Positions 8,770-18,866 of a stretch of 64,000 nt of DNA are shown here, piece after piece. The translations under genes were made by a program, and so were the position numbers. Numbering within the stretch: the stretch's first letter is position 1; each line of letters starts with the position of its first letter. Origin of the DNA: Maea johnstoni (lineage: Eukaryota; Annelida; Polychaeta; Spionida; Magelonidae); contig OZ012685.1 of the NCBI GenBank assembly GCA_963942565.1, positions 23,533,919 through 23,597,918 of the forward strand, written 5' to 3'. A model generated the notes under the pieces. That model ran no database searches, was not told the origin of the DNA, and saw only the letters and a list, made by a program, of their open reading frames with translations.

Positions 8770-11745
8770 AAGTTTGTGTTTCTGATGTATTTTTTAACAC
8801 TATTAGGTATGATAGAAAGATAAAGAAGTTCAAAGAATGGGAATTTTTTTTGAAATTGTTCTAGACTGATATTTAATGTACATTCACAAACTGGCTCTTA
8901 TAGTTGTATTTCTTGGCACTATTAGGTGTGATAAAAAGATAAAGAAATTCAAAAATAGGGAAGTTTTTTTAAGTGCGGATTTAGATAGAAATCTTATGAA
9001 AAGTTTGGAAGATATGTGTTTCAGATGTATTTTTTGGCACTATTAGGTGTGATAAAAAGATAAAGAAGTTCAAATAAAAGGAAATTGTTTTAAATTGCTC
9101 CAAACTGATATTAATGTCTATTCGCAAACTTGGTTTTTGATTAAAAAGTCTGTAAGTATCATCAGCAGCATTACAAGTGTGTATCAGTCTATTTTAGGTT
9201 TAAGTACAAAGTTATTGCATGCATATTGGGTTTCTGGTAGTGCTGGACCTGCTTTAGTGGCGGAAGATCATGGCCAGGGGCATATGTCCCTTAAGGGGCC
9301 ATATGGTTGATATTTGTGCATGTTTGCATTCAGGCAGTGTTTGGCCATTTTCATGTAAAGGTAAGTCACGGACTAAAGTTCTTCAGGCAGCAGCATATTA
9401 GTTGTGGCAAGCATGCTGCTGGTGGGGTTTTGTTGGCTGTCATTTGCAGTGCTGGTTGTAGGCTTTTCCCATTCATGTTTGGTGATCTACTGGATTAGTG
9501 GTGGTGAGTTTGCCATAGTTTCTTGGATAGCTAGGAGTGGGTTATAGTTTTCGAAAATATTTGAGGGAGGGTTTTAGATAGAATTCTTTTGAAAAAATTG
9601 AGGGATATGTGTTTCAGTTGTATTTTTTGGCACTATTAGGTATGATAAAAAGATAAAGAATTTCAGTGGAAGGGAAATGTTTTAACTGTCCAGGTTTGGG
9701 GGTTTTGGAGCATTTTTCCAGGGAAAAAATTGAATAGTTTGTGTTTCTGATGTATTTATTGGCACTATTAGGTATGATAAAAAGATAAAGAAGTTCAAGA
9801 AAGTTGAATTTTTTTTAAAATGTTCTAAGCTGATATTTAATGTCCATTCACAAGCTTGGCTCTTATAGTTCATCATCAGGTAGCAAAATCACATAATCCA
9901 GGAACATATGCCCCTTAAGGGACCATAAGGTTGATCCTTGTGCATGTTTGCACTCAGGCAGTGTTTGGTCATTTTCATGTAAAGGTAAGTCACGGACTAA
10001 TGTTCTTCAGGCAGCAGCAGGTAAGTTGTGGCAAGCATGCTATTGGTGGGGTTTTGTTGACTCTCATTTGCAGTGCAGGATGTGGGCTTTTCCCATTCAT
10101 GTTTGGTGATCTACTGGATGAGTGACGGTGGGTTTGTCATAGTTTCTTGGATAGCTAGAAGTGGGTTATAATTTTGGGAAATATTTGGGGGAGGGTTTTA
10201 GATAGAATTCTTATGAAAAAATTGTAGGATATGTGTTTCAGATGTATTTTTTGGCACTATTAGGTATGATAGAAAGATAAAGAATTTAAGGAAAAAGGAA
10301 AATGTTTTAAAATGCTCCAAACATATATTTAATGTCCTTTCACAAAGTTGGCTCGTATATTTTTTCATCTGGTTGCAATATCACATGAACCAGGGGCATA
10401 TGCCCCTAAAGGGTACATAAGGTTGATCCCTGTTCATGTTTGCTTTTAGGCAGTGTTTGGCCATCTTCATGTAAATGTTTTGTGTTACTTTGATGATATG
10501 TCAGATGTCAAATTTTTAACCCCGCCCCCCATCGCTCTCTTTTTCTGAAGTATGTGTGTTAAAATGTTCATGTTTATATTTGGCGGATAGGCTTAGTGAT
10601 TAGTTTAGTTTGTCAAAAGTTGCATTTTATTTATGCGTGCTGAATTTTAGGTTATGATGAAATTTTTTATTCGCTGTTTAACTGTTGGTCTTTTTTAATA
10701 TTTGAGAGCCGGCACTTATTTTAATGCATGGGCTTTGTTGTATATACTTAGCTTATGTGTTAACATTTTGTGTTGTGGGGGAGAGTCACAAGCCTCTGTT
10801 AAGGGGGAGTGGATTTTTGGCTGTTGGCAACATGTTTGATTTTGATGTGGTGTTATTTGCAGGCAGCCAGTCAGTTTGTTACATGCATCAGTGATTGACT
10901 TTAACATTTTCAGACAGGAGCAGATTTGGCTCCCAGGATTTTAAGTTTAGGGGCTATTAAATTCCTGTGCGGCCACCACGACGGTATGGTTTTGCCAGGG
11001 GTGCATTGTCCAGGTTTGGGGATCTTGGGGCATGCTCCCAGGGAAAAGTTTGAAAGGTTTGTGTTTCAGCTGTATTTTTTGGCACTATTAGGTATGATGA
11101 AAAGATAAAGAATTTCAAAAAAAGGAAAAGTTTTTAAAATGCTTTAAGCTGATATTTAATGTCCGTTCACAAACTTGGCTCCTATAATTCATCATCTGGT
11201 AGCAAAATCACATGGTTCAGGGGCATATGCCCTTTAAGGGACCATAAGGTTGATCCCTGTGCATGTTTGCATTCTGGCAGTGTTTGGCCATTTTCATGTA
11301 AGGGTAAGTCACGGACTAAAGTTCTTCAGGCAGCATTAAGTAAGTTGTGGCAAGCATGCTATTGGTGGGGTTTTGTTGACTGTCATTTGCAGTGCAGGAT
11401 GTGGGCTTTTCCCGTTCATGTTTGGTGATCTACTGGATAGGTGATGGTGGGTGGTGAGTTTGTCAAAGTTTCTGGATAGCTAGAAGTGGGTTATAGTTTT
11501 GGAAAATATTTGAGGGAGGGTTTTAGATAGAAATCTTATGAAAAATTTGAAAGATATGTGTTTCAGATGTATTTTTTGGCACTATTAGGTATGATAAAAA
11601 GATAAAGAATTTCATAAAAAAGGAAAATGTTTTATAGTGCTCCAAACTGATATTAATGTCTATTCACAAACTTGGTTTTTGATTAAAAAGTCTGTAAGTA
11701 TCATCAGCAGCATTACAAGTGTGTATCAGTCTGTAACCACTAACG
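8770..11745. repeat. Degenerate long-period tandem array
   Basis: Two anchors recur in the same order. GGCACTATTAGGTATGATAA lies near 8915, 9037, 9627, 9761, 10252, 11081 and 11578. GGGGCATATGCCCCTTAAGG lies near 9278, 9903, 10391 and 11220. The spacing between major units is about 490-830 bp, and the units also share blocks such as GGCAAGCATGCTATTGG. A piece with AGTCTGTAAGTATCATCAGC occurs at 9148 and again at 11690, so the array has a repeated edge. Open frames of about 60-90 codons recur in these units but differ by frameshifts and look non-coding. Confidence 0.8.
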
Positions 11746-11816
11746 AAAAAACACAAAAATCAGAAAAATTTCAAAATAGCAAAATATTAAAAAAACAAAA
11801 AATTGCAAATGATTAA

Positions 11817-13325
11817 CTACAAAAAGACATACATGGAATCAACCTCTTGACGCCACTGGCGTCTATCTTGTTTAATAGATTCGTCAAGTTCTTCTATTGT
11901 AAAAGGTTCATCTAGTTTGTTTTTCATTTCTTCTGATAGTGTTGGGAGATTTATTAAATATGGATCAAAATATGAATTCTCAATATTAATGGTTTTTTTT
12001 GTAGAAAAAAGATCCTGATAAAATTCCTTTTGAAGTTTCAGAATTTCAGTCGGATCATTGATTTTGTTGCCGTTTTCTGTTTTTAATTCCAAAATTGTCT
12101 TGTTTACATAGTTCCTTTTTTCTAGATTAAGAAAATATTTTGATGGTTTTTCCCAATCTGCCATGATCTCGGATCTAGACCTAATCAGATGACCCCTCAT
12201 TCTATTCTCTCTTATTTCTTCATATTGTTCTTGTAAATTAGAGAGTTTATTGTTGAGCTCATTTATTAGAGGTAGATGATCACTTGCCTCTATTTCTAAA
12301 ATAGTCTCTTGTATTTCAGTCTCAAGGGCTTTTTCATTTATTCTTCTTTCTCTCGAGATTTTCTTTGAGAAAGAAATTATGGTACCTCTCAGTTGACAAA
12401 GTAAAGTATCCAGGAAAAGAGAATCAGAAATCATTAATTCTAACTGGAGCTCATTCAAGGTATCAACTGTTTCATGGCTGTATATCGGCAAAGCATATAT
12501 GTGTTTTGTAAGCCGTATTTCCTCCTTGATGATTTTAACAAAATCTTTATTTTTTAAGAGATTGTTATTGAACTTCCAGCTTCCTTTCCCTTTTCGATTG
12601 TCATTTAGTTTTAAATCAAGTGATATCATATTGTGATCACTCTTATAATTTGCATGTATTTTTGCTTCTGGTACTATACTCAGAGTTTCACCACTTAATA
12701 GGAAGAAATCCAGCCTCGCCCTTTTATAGGGTTTTTTAGTTCCCCAAGTGAACCTCTTGCCATCAGGATTTTGTAATCTCCAAATGTCGATGAGATTATT
12801 AGTCCTCATTTGTTCTTTTATTTGAGCGATGTTCTTGCTGTTTCTTTCGCTCTTGTAGTTGTATCTATCAATGTCATCCAACGCTACATTCCAATCTCCA
12901 GCATAGATTACAAAATCAGATTGTAATTCATTGGACTTGTGGAAAATTTCCTTTAAGAGTTCAGGGTCATCTTGATTAGGTCCGTATATATTTGTTAATG
13001 TAATAGAGAATTTATTTGCAATATCCATCGTTATTATTTGATAACGACCAGTTTTGTCAGAATATATGTGTGTTAGTTTGTATTCAAAGTTGGGTTGTAT
13101 TAGTATAGCCACTCCCCTGCTGTTAGTATTATAATCTGACAAAATGAACTCTATGTTCCATTCCTTTCTGACATCATTTAAATCTTTTTTCATTAAGTGA
13201 GTTTCCTGTAGTAGAACAATATTGGCATTTAATTCCTTTAATTTGTTCCAAATATCTATCCTCTTCAGGGTCTGTCGGATCCCTCTTACGTTTGCAGATA
13301 CTATTCTTAGACTATCCCCCATCAT
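11817..13325 (-). CDS. LINE ORF2, apurinic-like endonuclease half
   Basis: Starts at ATG 13325 and stays open for 502 codons; LINE sequence ends near codon 487, and the rest is read into the ~7 kb insertion. It has the exonuclease-endonuclease-phosphatase fold motifs of LINE endonucleases: SANVRG with Asn12, QETH with Glu41, YGPN at 114-117, GDWN at 143-146, RFTW and RLDFF near 191-208, and SDH at 229-231. All catalytic positions expected for this family are present. A charged linker (about 260-400) follows, then the region leading into the reverse transcriptase (...TIEELDESIKQ). Family role: nicking target DNA to prime reverse transcription. The reverse transcriptase half is at 2543-4888; together they would give about 1,270 residues, usual for L1/Tx1 ORF2. 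Confidence 0.92.
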   Translation of the reverse strand: MMGDSLRIVSANVRGIRQTLKRIDIWNKLKELNANIVLLQETHLMKKDLNDVRKEWNIEFILSDYNTNSRGVAILIQPNFEYKLTHIYSDKTGRYQIITMDIANKFSITLTNIYGPNQDDPELLKEIFHKSNELQSDFVIYAGDWNVALDDIDRYNYKSERNSKNIAQIKEQMRTNNLIDIWRLQNPDGKRFTWGTKKPYKRARLDFFLLSGETLSIVPEAKIHANYKSDHNMISLDLKLNDNRKGKGSWKFNNNLLKNKDFVKIIKEEIRLTKHIYALPIYSHETVDTLNELQLELMISDSLFLDTLLCQLRGTIISFSKKISRERRINEKALETEIQETILEIEASDHLPLINELNNKLSNLQEQYEEIRENRMRGHLIRSRSEIMADWEKPSKYFLNLEKRNYVNKTILELKTENGNKINDPTEILKLQKEFYQDLFSTKKTINIENSYFDPYLINLPTLSEEMKNKLDEPFTIEELDESIKQDRRQWRQEVDSMYVFL

Positions 13326-13780
13326 ATATGCAGAGATTCATTATAGACCAAGGTGCTAGGACAACAAGAAAATGTTTTTGATATAAACAAAAAAATAATA
13401 ATAAGAAATGACTCCAATCCACGAAGGAGATTACATAACCTGAAGGGTGTGGGTAGTATCTGCCAGTCTTTCCTAGAAAAGTCTGGCATCCACCCACCCC
13501 CACACCACAGGCCACGACTATTGTTAAATATAACAAACACATAATGTTTGAGATATATAAGCTCTTTGTTATATATTTTCCAAAAACTTGTTACAATCCC
13601 GTTGTAACAACAACGTGCTTATGCTAATATTTGTAAAACACATACCATGTCATTAAGAAACAATTATGAGGTTCTTCAATACTCTCAACATCATAGTTAC
13701 TGGTCTCTAATCTGACCTGTCAGATCACAATCAGAATTCTCCATGCAAGGAATCACGTGTCATGTTTGGCAGCCAGTAAT
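13326..13780. other. Interval upstream of LINE ORF2 with a hairpin
   Basis: At 13445-13506 GGTGTGGG...TGCCAGTCTTTCC is followed by an inverted copy (AAAAGTCTGGCA...CCCACACC), forming an imperfect hairpin of about 28-base arms. Short frames on both strands follow the hairpin symmetry and are not credible proteins. The border between LINE sequence and the TatD/repeat block could not be found here. Confidence 0.5.
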
Positions 13781-15310
13781 ATAATAGTTTCCATCCCATG
13801 CTGTTGCATGAGTGGTCAGGCTATCCTTAAAGGCTGTCCTCCATGTCATCCATGACCCCCCCATAAGTCTTATGACTGCAAAAAACAAAAAAAAACAAGA
13901 ATAATAAAAGTCATAATGAAGAACATTCAAGTAATTGACATAGTATATATAACATGGAAAATCACCAGTGAATTTCCTTAAATATTTTTAAGTTACAATA
14001 GTTGTTACAATAGTTTCCATCCATACTATCAGCCGGGTAAGAACAAAAAATACAGCAATTGCTAGATGGCATAGCCAATATCCAATAAATAGTTTCCATC
14101 ATGGTGGTCAGGCTATATTACACGGCCAATGGTCATGTCACCAGCAACATACATTCATCCTCCATAGTAACAGTTGACATACTAGATGTCTGTGGCAATA
14201 TCATTTTCAAAAAATAAACTAATATGTCACCTAGTGACACATCATAAATATCTATGATATCACAAAAAAAAAACAAGAACCCTGTCATCAAAAAGGGAAC
14301 AAGTAACAGAAAGGCAAAACATACAAGGTAATACATATCATCACCATCATAGAACTCAAAATCAATCGATTGGAGGCATGGTCCATAGTCCAGAAATTTA
14401 TAGTTTCCATCCAATGTTGCATGGCTGGTCAGGCTATTCACTGTTACTACTGACCATGCCCCCAGTGATTCTATAAGAATATACACCCTGCCAATCATAC
14501 AAATATAAGTGCAGGAGGAAAACAAAAAACCCACACAGAAGGCAAAAGGTTATCATATTAACATGTTATCTATTTCCTGGCCATTATTGCCTTTATACAC
14601 TTGGAAACCTGGTCAATAGCACATTATTTTATAGTTTCCATCCATTGTTACATGGCTGGTCAGGCTATACACTGTAACCACTGGCCATGCCTCCATATGT
14701 ATGCCATTACTATGCTTCATACTAACATCAAACAGAATTAAAAATAAAAACATAGGTATTTATACTCATATCAGATCCATCATAAACATATCAGGAATAA
14801 TTGCCAACCTTAGGAGACCCGGTCCATAGCTAGTAATTTATAGTTTCCATCCACTAGCACATGTATGGTCAGGCTATATAATTAACCATAGGCCATGTCT
14901 CCAAAGATACACAAATAATACTCACATACAACACACATGATTACCTTTTCCATAAAATTTAAATCTTGAATATTATAGGAGTAGAAAAAGTTGCCAATAT
15001 GCAGTCACTAGGAGACACGGTCCATAGCCAGGAGTTTATAGTTTCCATCCATTAATACATGTATGGTCAGGCCATACACCGAACCATAGGCCATGTCTCC
15101 AGCAATCCACAAATAAGGCTGTCATCTAACACACATATTTGGTGTATATATACCACAATAAAACAGAAATATCAAAATGACCAGAAAAGATTGCCTTTAT
15201 GCAATCACTAGGACACATGGTACATAGCCAGAAATTTTATAGTTTCCATCCATTAACACATGTCTGGTCAGGCTATACTGTGCACCATATGCCATGTCTC
15301 CAGCGATGTA
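13780..15310 (-). repeat. Seven-copy ~200-300-bp tandem array with a conserved core
   Basis: A core of about 65 bases, with TAGTTTCCATCC and TGGTCAGGCTATA on the plus strand, recurs near 13785, 14087, 14401, 14633, 14838, 15040 and 15238. The last units are about 200 bp apart. On the minus strand the best cores translate to similar peptides, such as SLTSHVTMDGNYK, GLTIHVLMDGNYK and SLTRHVLMDGNYK, usually preceded by GDMAYG or a relative. An AG dinucleotide lies 20-35 bases before most cores. Copies at 14838 and 14633 lose the frame or contain stops. It may be a decayed array of duplicated exons or a non-coding satellite. Confidence 0.7.
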
Positions 15311-15858
15311 CATATAATACCCTCTGGCAACACACAAATTGTCTGTACCTATATAAAATATCAACCAGAATTATCCATTGAATATTTAAAAAACAGTATA
15401 AATGTGAGTGTGCACAATATGTACTAGGATGAAAAAATTAGCATAGTGGTCTTTGCCAAAATTAACATCCTCCGGTCGTGAAAATACCATTCAAGAAGTC
15501 TTGAAATTGGCAGACTCTTTTTTTTTTTTTTTTTTTTTTTAGGAATCAAAAACTATACACTCATGAGTGTCAGTGAAAATATCTTTTGACAAGAGGTCAA
15601 AGAATTGCAAAATATTCAGTATGAATGTCTCAGAGTAATTTTGTCAAAAGAAAGTTTCTCTAGATCAAACCAAGGAGAGGAAAACACCAAGATCACATTT
15701 ATAATCTATTAGGATCAGAATCCTTGCCTTTCCCTCTGAATCAATATTAGTAATGGCACTTTGGAGGGGTTAATGATAAGGATCATAGTCGTTTCGAAGG
15801 ATACAGTTAGATTTTTTTTTTTTTTTTTTTGGTGTTAGACCCTAGGGAAGGTATTACA
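15311..15858. other. 3' flank of the TatD-like ORF with two poly-A tracts
   Basis: Read on the minus strand, runs of about 18-22 A lie at about 15812-15830 (some 30 bases after the ORF stop) and about 15519-15540. They could be relics of a polyadenylated copy, but no AATAAA precedes them and no flanking direct repeat was found. Otherwise non-coding. Confidence 0.45.
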
Positions 15859-18357
15859 TTAGAACTGGTACAGTGTAATGATATTCTTCCTTATCTGTTT
15901 TGCTATACTATGTCTTGATGCCATTCTTATCCTACCCAACATCTGCACGACCTGTTCCATGTCAAAAGACCTATTTCCTTCATCATCAACATGTGTGAAT
16001 GCATAAGATGATGGGATTAATTTGGAAAGAGAAAGTCTTTTTGCCATTTCCACTCCTGGGCTCCCCTGGCTCAGGTTCTTTCTCGATATCCCAATGAAGG
16101 AATTTGTGAAATGAATCAAGAACTCTAGGGCCTCCCCCATGCTCAAGTCTACATTTGTGTAATGTATTTTATGGTCATCCTCGAGACATTCTTTCATGAT
16201 TTTTAGTGTTTTAGAGTGACAGCCCTTAGTGAAGACTCGAATTGGTTTTTTTGCCTTTTTTGCAATCTGTAAGAAGGATTTTAGTACAGATACTTGGTTT
16301 GACATTGGAGTTCTAATTGTGGCATCAAGTCCCACATTTCCTAGGGCCACTACTTGCGGATTAGATAGGTATCTCATCATGACTTCCAAGTGGGTTGAAT
16401 TACAAGCCTGTACATCCTTTGGATGTATTCCCAGACTAACTTTGATTTCTTTTTCATTGAGAAGTGTATCAATGATGTGTTGGTTTTCTGTTAATTTGGT
16501 GACACTAATGTCAGTGACTACTGATGTTGTTTCAGTAGCACTCGAGTTTCTGTGGAATACATACTTCTTTATATTCCCCAGTTCAGGGCTATATACATAA
16601 TCCTCAGTGAGGTCACAGGTCGTTTCGACTAGCCCAATTTTCTTTAATGGTACTGTGGTACCAGAGATTAAGCCTCTTATTTCTGTATATTTAAGGATCT
16701 CTAATATTGTGCGCCAGTGAATCAATTCACTGAAACTAGTGGGGTTTGCTGCGTTATATATTTTCTTTGGAGTTAGTTCCTTGGAACTATCAATAATCTC
16801 CAAGAAGGGCGTTTCCTTCTGAGTAAAATTAGAGAGACTTGTCTCACACATCCCTTCACTTCTGACTAGGTTGACTATTTCATGATCTGTATTGCACCCT
16901 AGTTCCTCTTTCAAATAGTTCTCGAAACAGTTAATTCGAAACAGAAAGTCCTCTTTGTGTAATGCAGGGTCGAACTCACCCTTGCAGTGTCTGATTTCAC
17001 AAATGAACTGATACTCGTGGCATAGCCAACAGGTGCTATAACCGAAGGTCCCCCACCAACTATTAGTTAGATGTCCCATTATGACATGTTGTTTCATATC
17101 CTTAAATTTTTTCCCACATATTTCACATTTTCTGCAATAATCATTTAGTTCAGTTGGTTGTGCATGTATGAGAATACCCGTTCTATTTTTAAAATGGTCA
17201 ATATAAAAGCTGTCACTCTGTTCTACACTCTTATTCTTCTTTTGATCTTTCTCTATTGACTGTAGTTTGGCTACCCTCAACCTTCTGTTTATCACTTCTC
17301 TGAGATCTGAGTCTTCTTCCAAAGGATCTAAATTTTGTTTGCATTCTGTTTCTGAATTGCTGTCTTTAAGATTCTGCCCTGAAGAACAGCCGGATAGGTC
17401 TCTTTGTAGACTAGTGTGTAATTTACATGGTTCTGGACTTTGTTCTAGTTTTCTTTTTTTGGAACTCAGAGAAGTGACATCCTTACTGGTTGAAGGATCG
17501 ACTTTGCTATGTTCACTGTCTGGATATTCATAGGTCTGCCTGTAGTCCACACATTCCTCCTCACTGCTAATATCAATAATTTCTCTACTCATTTCTTTGT
17601 CGGAGAAGAAAACTTTTCTCTTTAAACTGGGAGAATTTTCACTTTTCCTCTTTAAGCTGACCAGAGTTTTGTCGGTTGTCTCCTGAGATTTTGATTCACC
17701 AGAGAGAGAGGGTTCTCTCTTAATCTTGACTAAAAGTGATGGCTTACTATTTTCAGGTCCAGAAGTATGACTCTCTGGTTCCTTGATAGGGGACTCAAAT
17801 TCAGGGATAATCTCAAGGTTCATATCAGGGCTTGTGGTATTTACATCAAGTTGAGGTTCTTTCTTCACAAAGTCATGTTTTCTCTCGGAGGAAACCAAAA
17901 TATTATCGTCAAGATTCTGATTCTCTGTGCTCTGTAAGAGAGAGTCACATTCGATTTTTTCTTGTTTAATGTTGGAGTCTGGTGCATCTGCAGGTTTTGT
18001 AGAGCAATTTTTCTCTTTACCTTTAACAGTTCTTCTGGTTCTCATGATGGTGTCTAGTCCATTTTTTGTAGAGAGTTCTAGACATGCCCAAATCACACCC
18101 TCAGAAGTTTTATCTGATAGCAGAATTTTCATTTTCTCAAAGTCGATTGCTGAATACTTCATCACTGCACTATGTTGGAACATCCAGATGGGAGATTGGG
18201 GTATGGGGTCATGACCATTTCGCAGTCTGAATGATAACAGTGGGTACTTAACCCTATCAAGACTTTGTAAGCTCTCTAGCCATTCTGCTCTTCGCTGTCT
18301 TGTAAGTTCTGATAGTGGATTCTCTAAATCTATGCTTGGTAGATTTAGACCAGACAT
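15859..18357 (-). CDS. Zinc-finger protein with a degenerate TatD-type domain
   Basis: An 832-codon single-exon ORF starting at ATG 18357. Residues 1-110 are an unrecognised N-terminal region. Residues 110-370 are polar and low-complexity, with sumoylation-type psi-K-x-E motifs (IKQE ~130, VKKE ~165, IKRE ~213), a SUMO-interaction-like IIDISSEEE (~260-268) and a basic nuclear-localisation-like KKRKL (~300). A C2H2-like finger has C411, C414, H424 and H429, followed by a Cys/His-rich stretch (443-467). Residues ~600-832 resemble TatD metal-dependent nucleases: GIHP at 643-646 and GNVGLD at 673-678, where active enzymes have GEIGLD. The usual PVVIHxR is PIRVFTK, so several metal ligands appear lost; H732 is kept. 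A splice-acceptor-like AATTTGTAG precedes the ATG. It lies within the LINE bounds, between ORF1 and ORF2, on the same strand. Probably a nuclear non-catalytic protein; whether cargo, element gene or host gene is open. Confidence 0.8.
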   Translation of the reverse strand: MSGLNLPSIDLENPLSELTRQRRAEWLESLQSLDRVKYPLLSFRLRNGHDPIPQSPIWMFQHSAVMKYSAIDFEKMKILLSDKTSEGVIWACLELSTKNGLDTIMRTRRTVKGKEKNCSTKPADAPDSNIKQEKIECDSLLQSTENQNLDDNILVSSERKHDFVKKEPQLDVNTTSPDMNLEIIPEFESPIKEPESHTSGPENSKPSLLVKIKREPSLSGESKSQETTDKTLVSLKRKSENSPSLKRKVFFSDKEMSREIIDISSEEECVDYRQTYEYPDSEHSKVDPSTSKDVTSLSSKKRKLEQSPEPCKLHTSLQRDLSGCSSGQNLKDSNSETECKQNLDPLEEDSDLREVINRRLRVAKLQSIEKDQKKNKSVEQSDSFYIDHFKNRTGILIHAQPTELNDYCRKCEICGKKFKDMKQHVIMGHLTNSWWGTFGYSTCWLCHEYQFICEIRHCKGEFDPALHKEDFLFRINCFENYLKEELGCNTDHEIVNLVRSEGMCETSLSNFTQKETPFLEIIDSSKELTPKKIYNAANPTSFSELIHWRTILEILKYTEIRGLISGTTVPLKKIGLVETTCDLTEDYVYSPELGNIKKYVFHRNSSATETTSVVTDISVTKLTENQHIIDTLLNEKEIKVSLGIHPKDVQACNSTHLEVMMRYLSNPQVVALGNVGLDATIRTPMSNQVSVLKSFLQIAKKAKKPIRVFTKGCHSKTLKIMKECLEDDHKIHYTNVDLSMGEALEFLIHFTNSFIGISRKNLSQGSPGVEMAKRLSLSKLIPSSYAFTHVDDEGNRSFDMEQVVQMLGRIRMASRHSIAKQIRKNIITLYQF

Positions 18358-18866
18358 CTCGAACTCGTGTGGTACCTACAAATTAGATAAGTGTTGTTAG
18401 GCAGTGCTAGGAATATGGTATAAGGACAGGATGGTGCATTAGTTCATATTAATGTTAGCAATGTGGGTTTTAATAGAAATAGGATTTCTTTGGTTAATAT
18501 AGATTCATATATATTTGTATATATCTCAGGGATGAAAAAACAGAGGCAAATTTAAGGTATCTCGTATAATATTTTAAATAACAAGTATCAGATTAGTGGA
18601 GAAATACCATGTTTTTAGGCACATATATAGCATAAACATTAACTGTATTTCATTAGCACACACTCACATAAAACCATTTTTCAAAAAAAGAAAAAGAAGC
18701 ACCAAAAATAAAAAAAATAAGAAAATATACACTCTTAATATTGTTATTCAGTCATTCCTCTTGAAGGAGACCAATGTGAAACCCATGAAAAAACCCTTTT
18801 CACTTATCATGTGGTAGTCCTATTTATTTGCAATGTCATAAAGACTGAGAACACATATGGTATACT
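18358..18866. other. Interval between LINE ORF1 and the TatD-like ORF
   Basis: AT-rich. A splice-acceptor-like sequence sits about 18 bases upstream of the TatD-like ATG on the minus strand. No inverted termini or direct repeats marking a separate insertion were found. Confidence 0.4.

Larger units (their letters stand above)
4889..11866. mobile_element. ~7 kb insertion splitting LINE ORF2
   Basis: It separates the ORF2 peptide ...EELDESIKQ (minus strand, ending near 11867) from SKLNKAPGPDG... (from about 4899), a spacing that matches an uninterrupted L1-type ORF2. The left end carries a palindrome, AGGTTGTTGT/ACAACAACCT (4902-4925). The right end carries GACGCCACTGGCGTC (about 11854-11868). 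AGAGGTTG occurs near both ends in inverted orientation, a weak hint of terminal repeats. The interior is made of duplicated blocks (861-bp pair, ~700-bp pair, ~500-800-bp array). No transposase, helicase or capsid-like protein was recognised, so its class is unknown; it may itself be composite. Confidence 0.65.

Noticed and set aside
9307-11428. Recurring 60-90-codon frames with similar peptides (VFGHFHVKVSHGLKFF type)
   Set aside because: They repeat because the DNA repeats; frames shift between copies and no domain is recognised.
13312-13544. Overlapping 60-76-codon frames on both strands
   Set aside because: They mirror an imperfect hairpin and lack any protein-like pattern.
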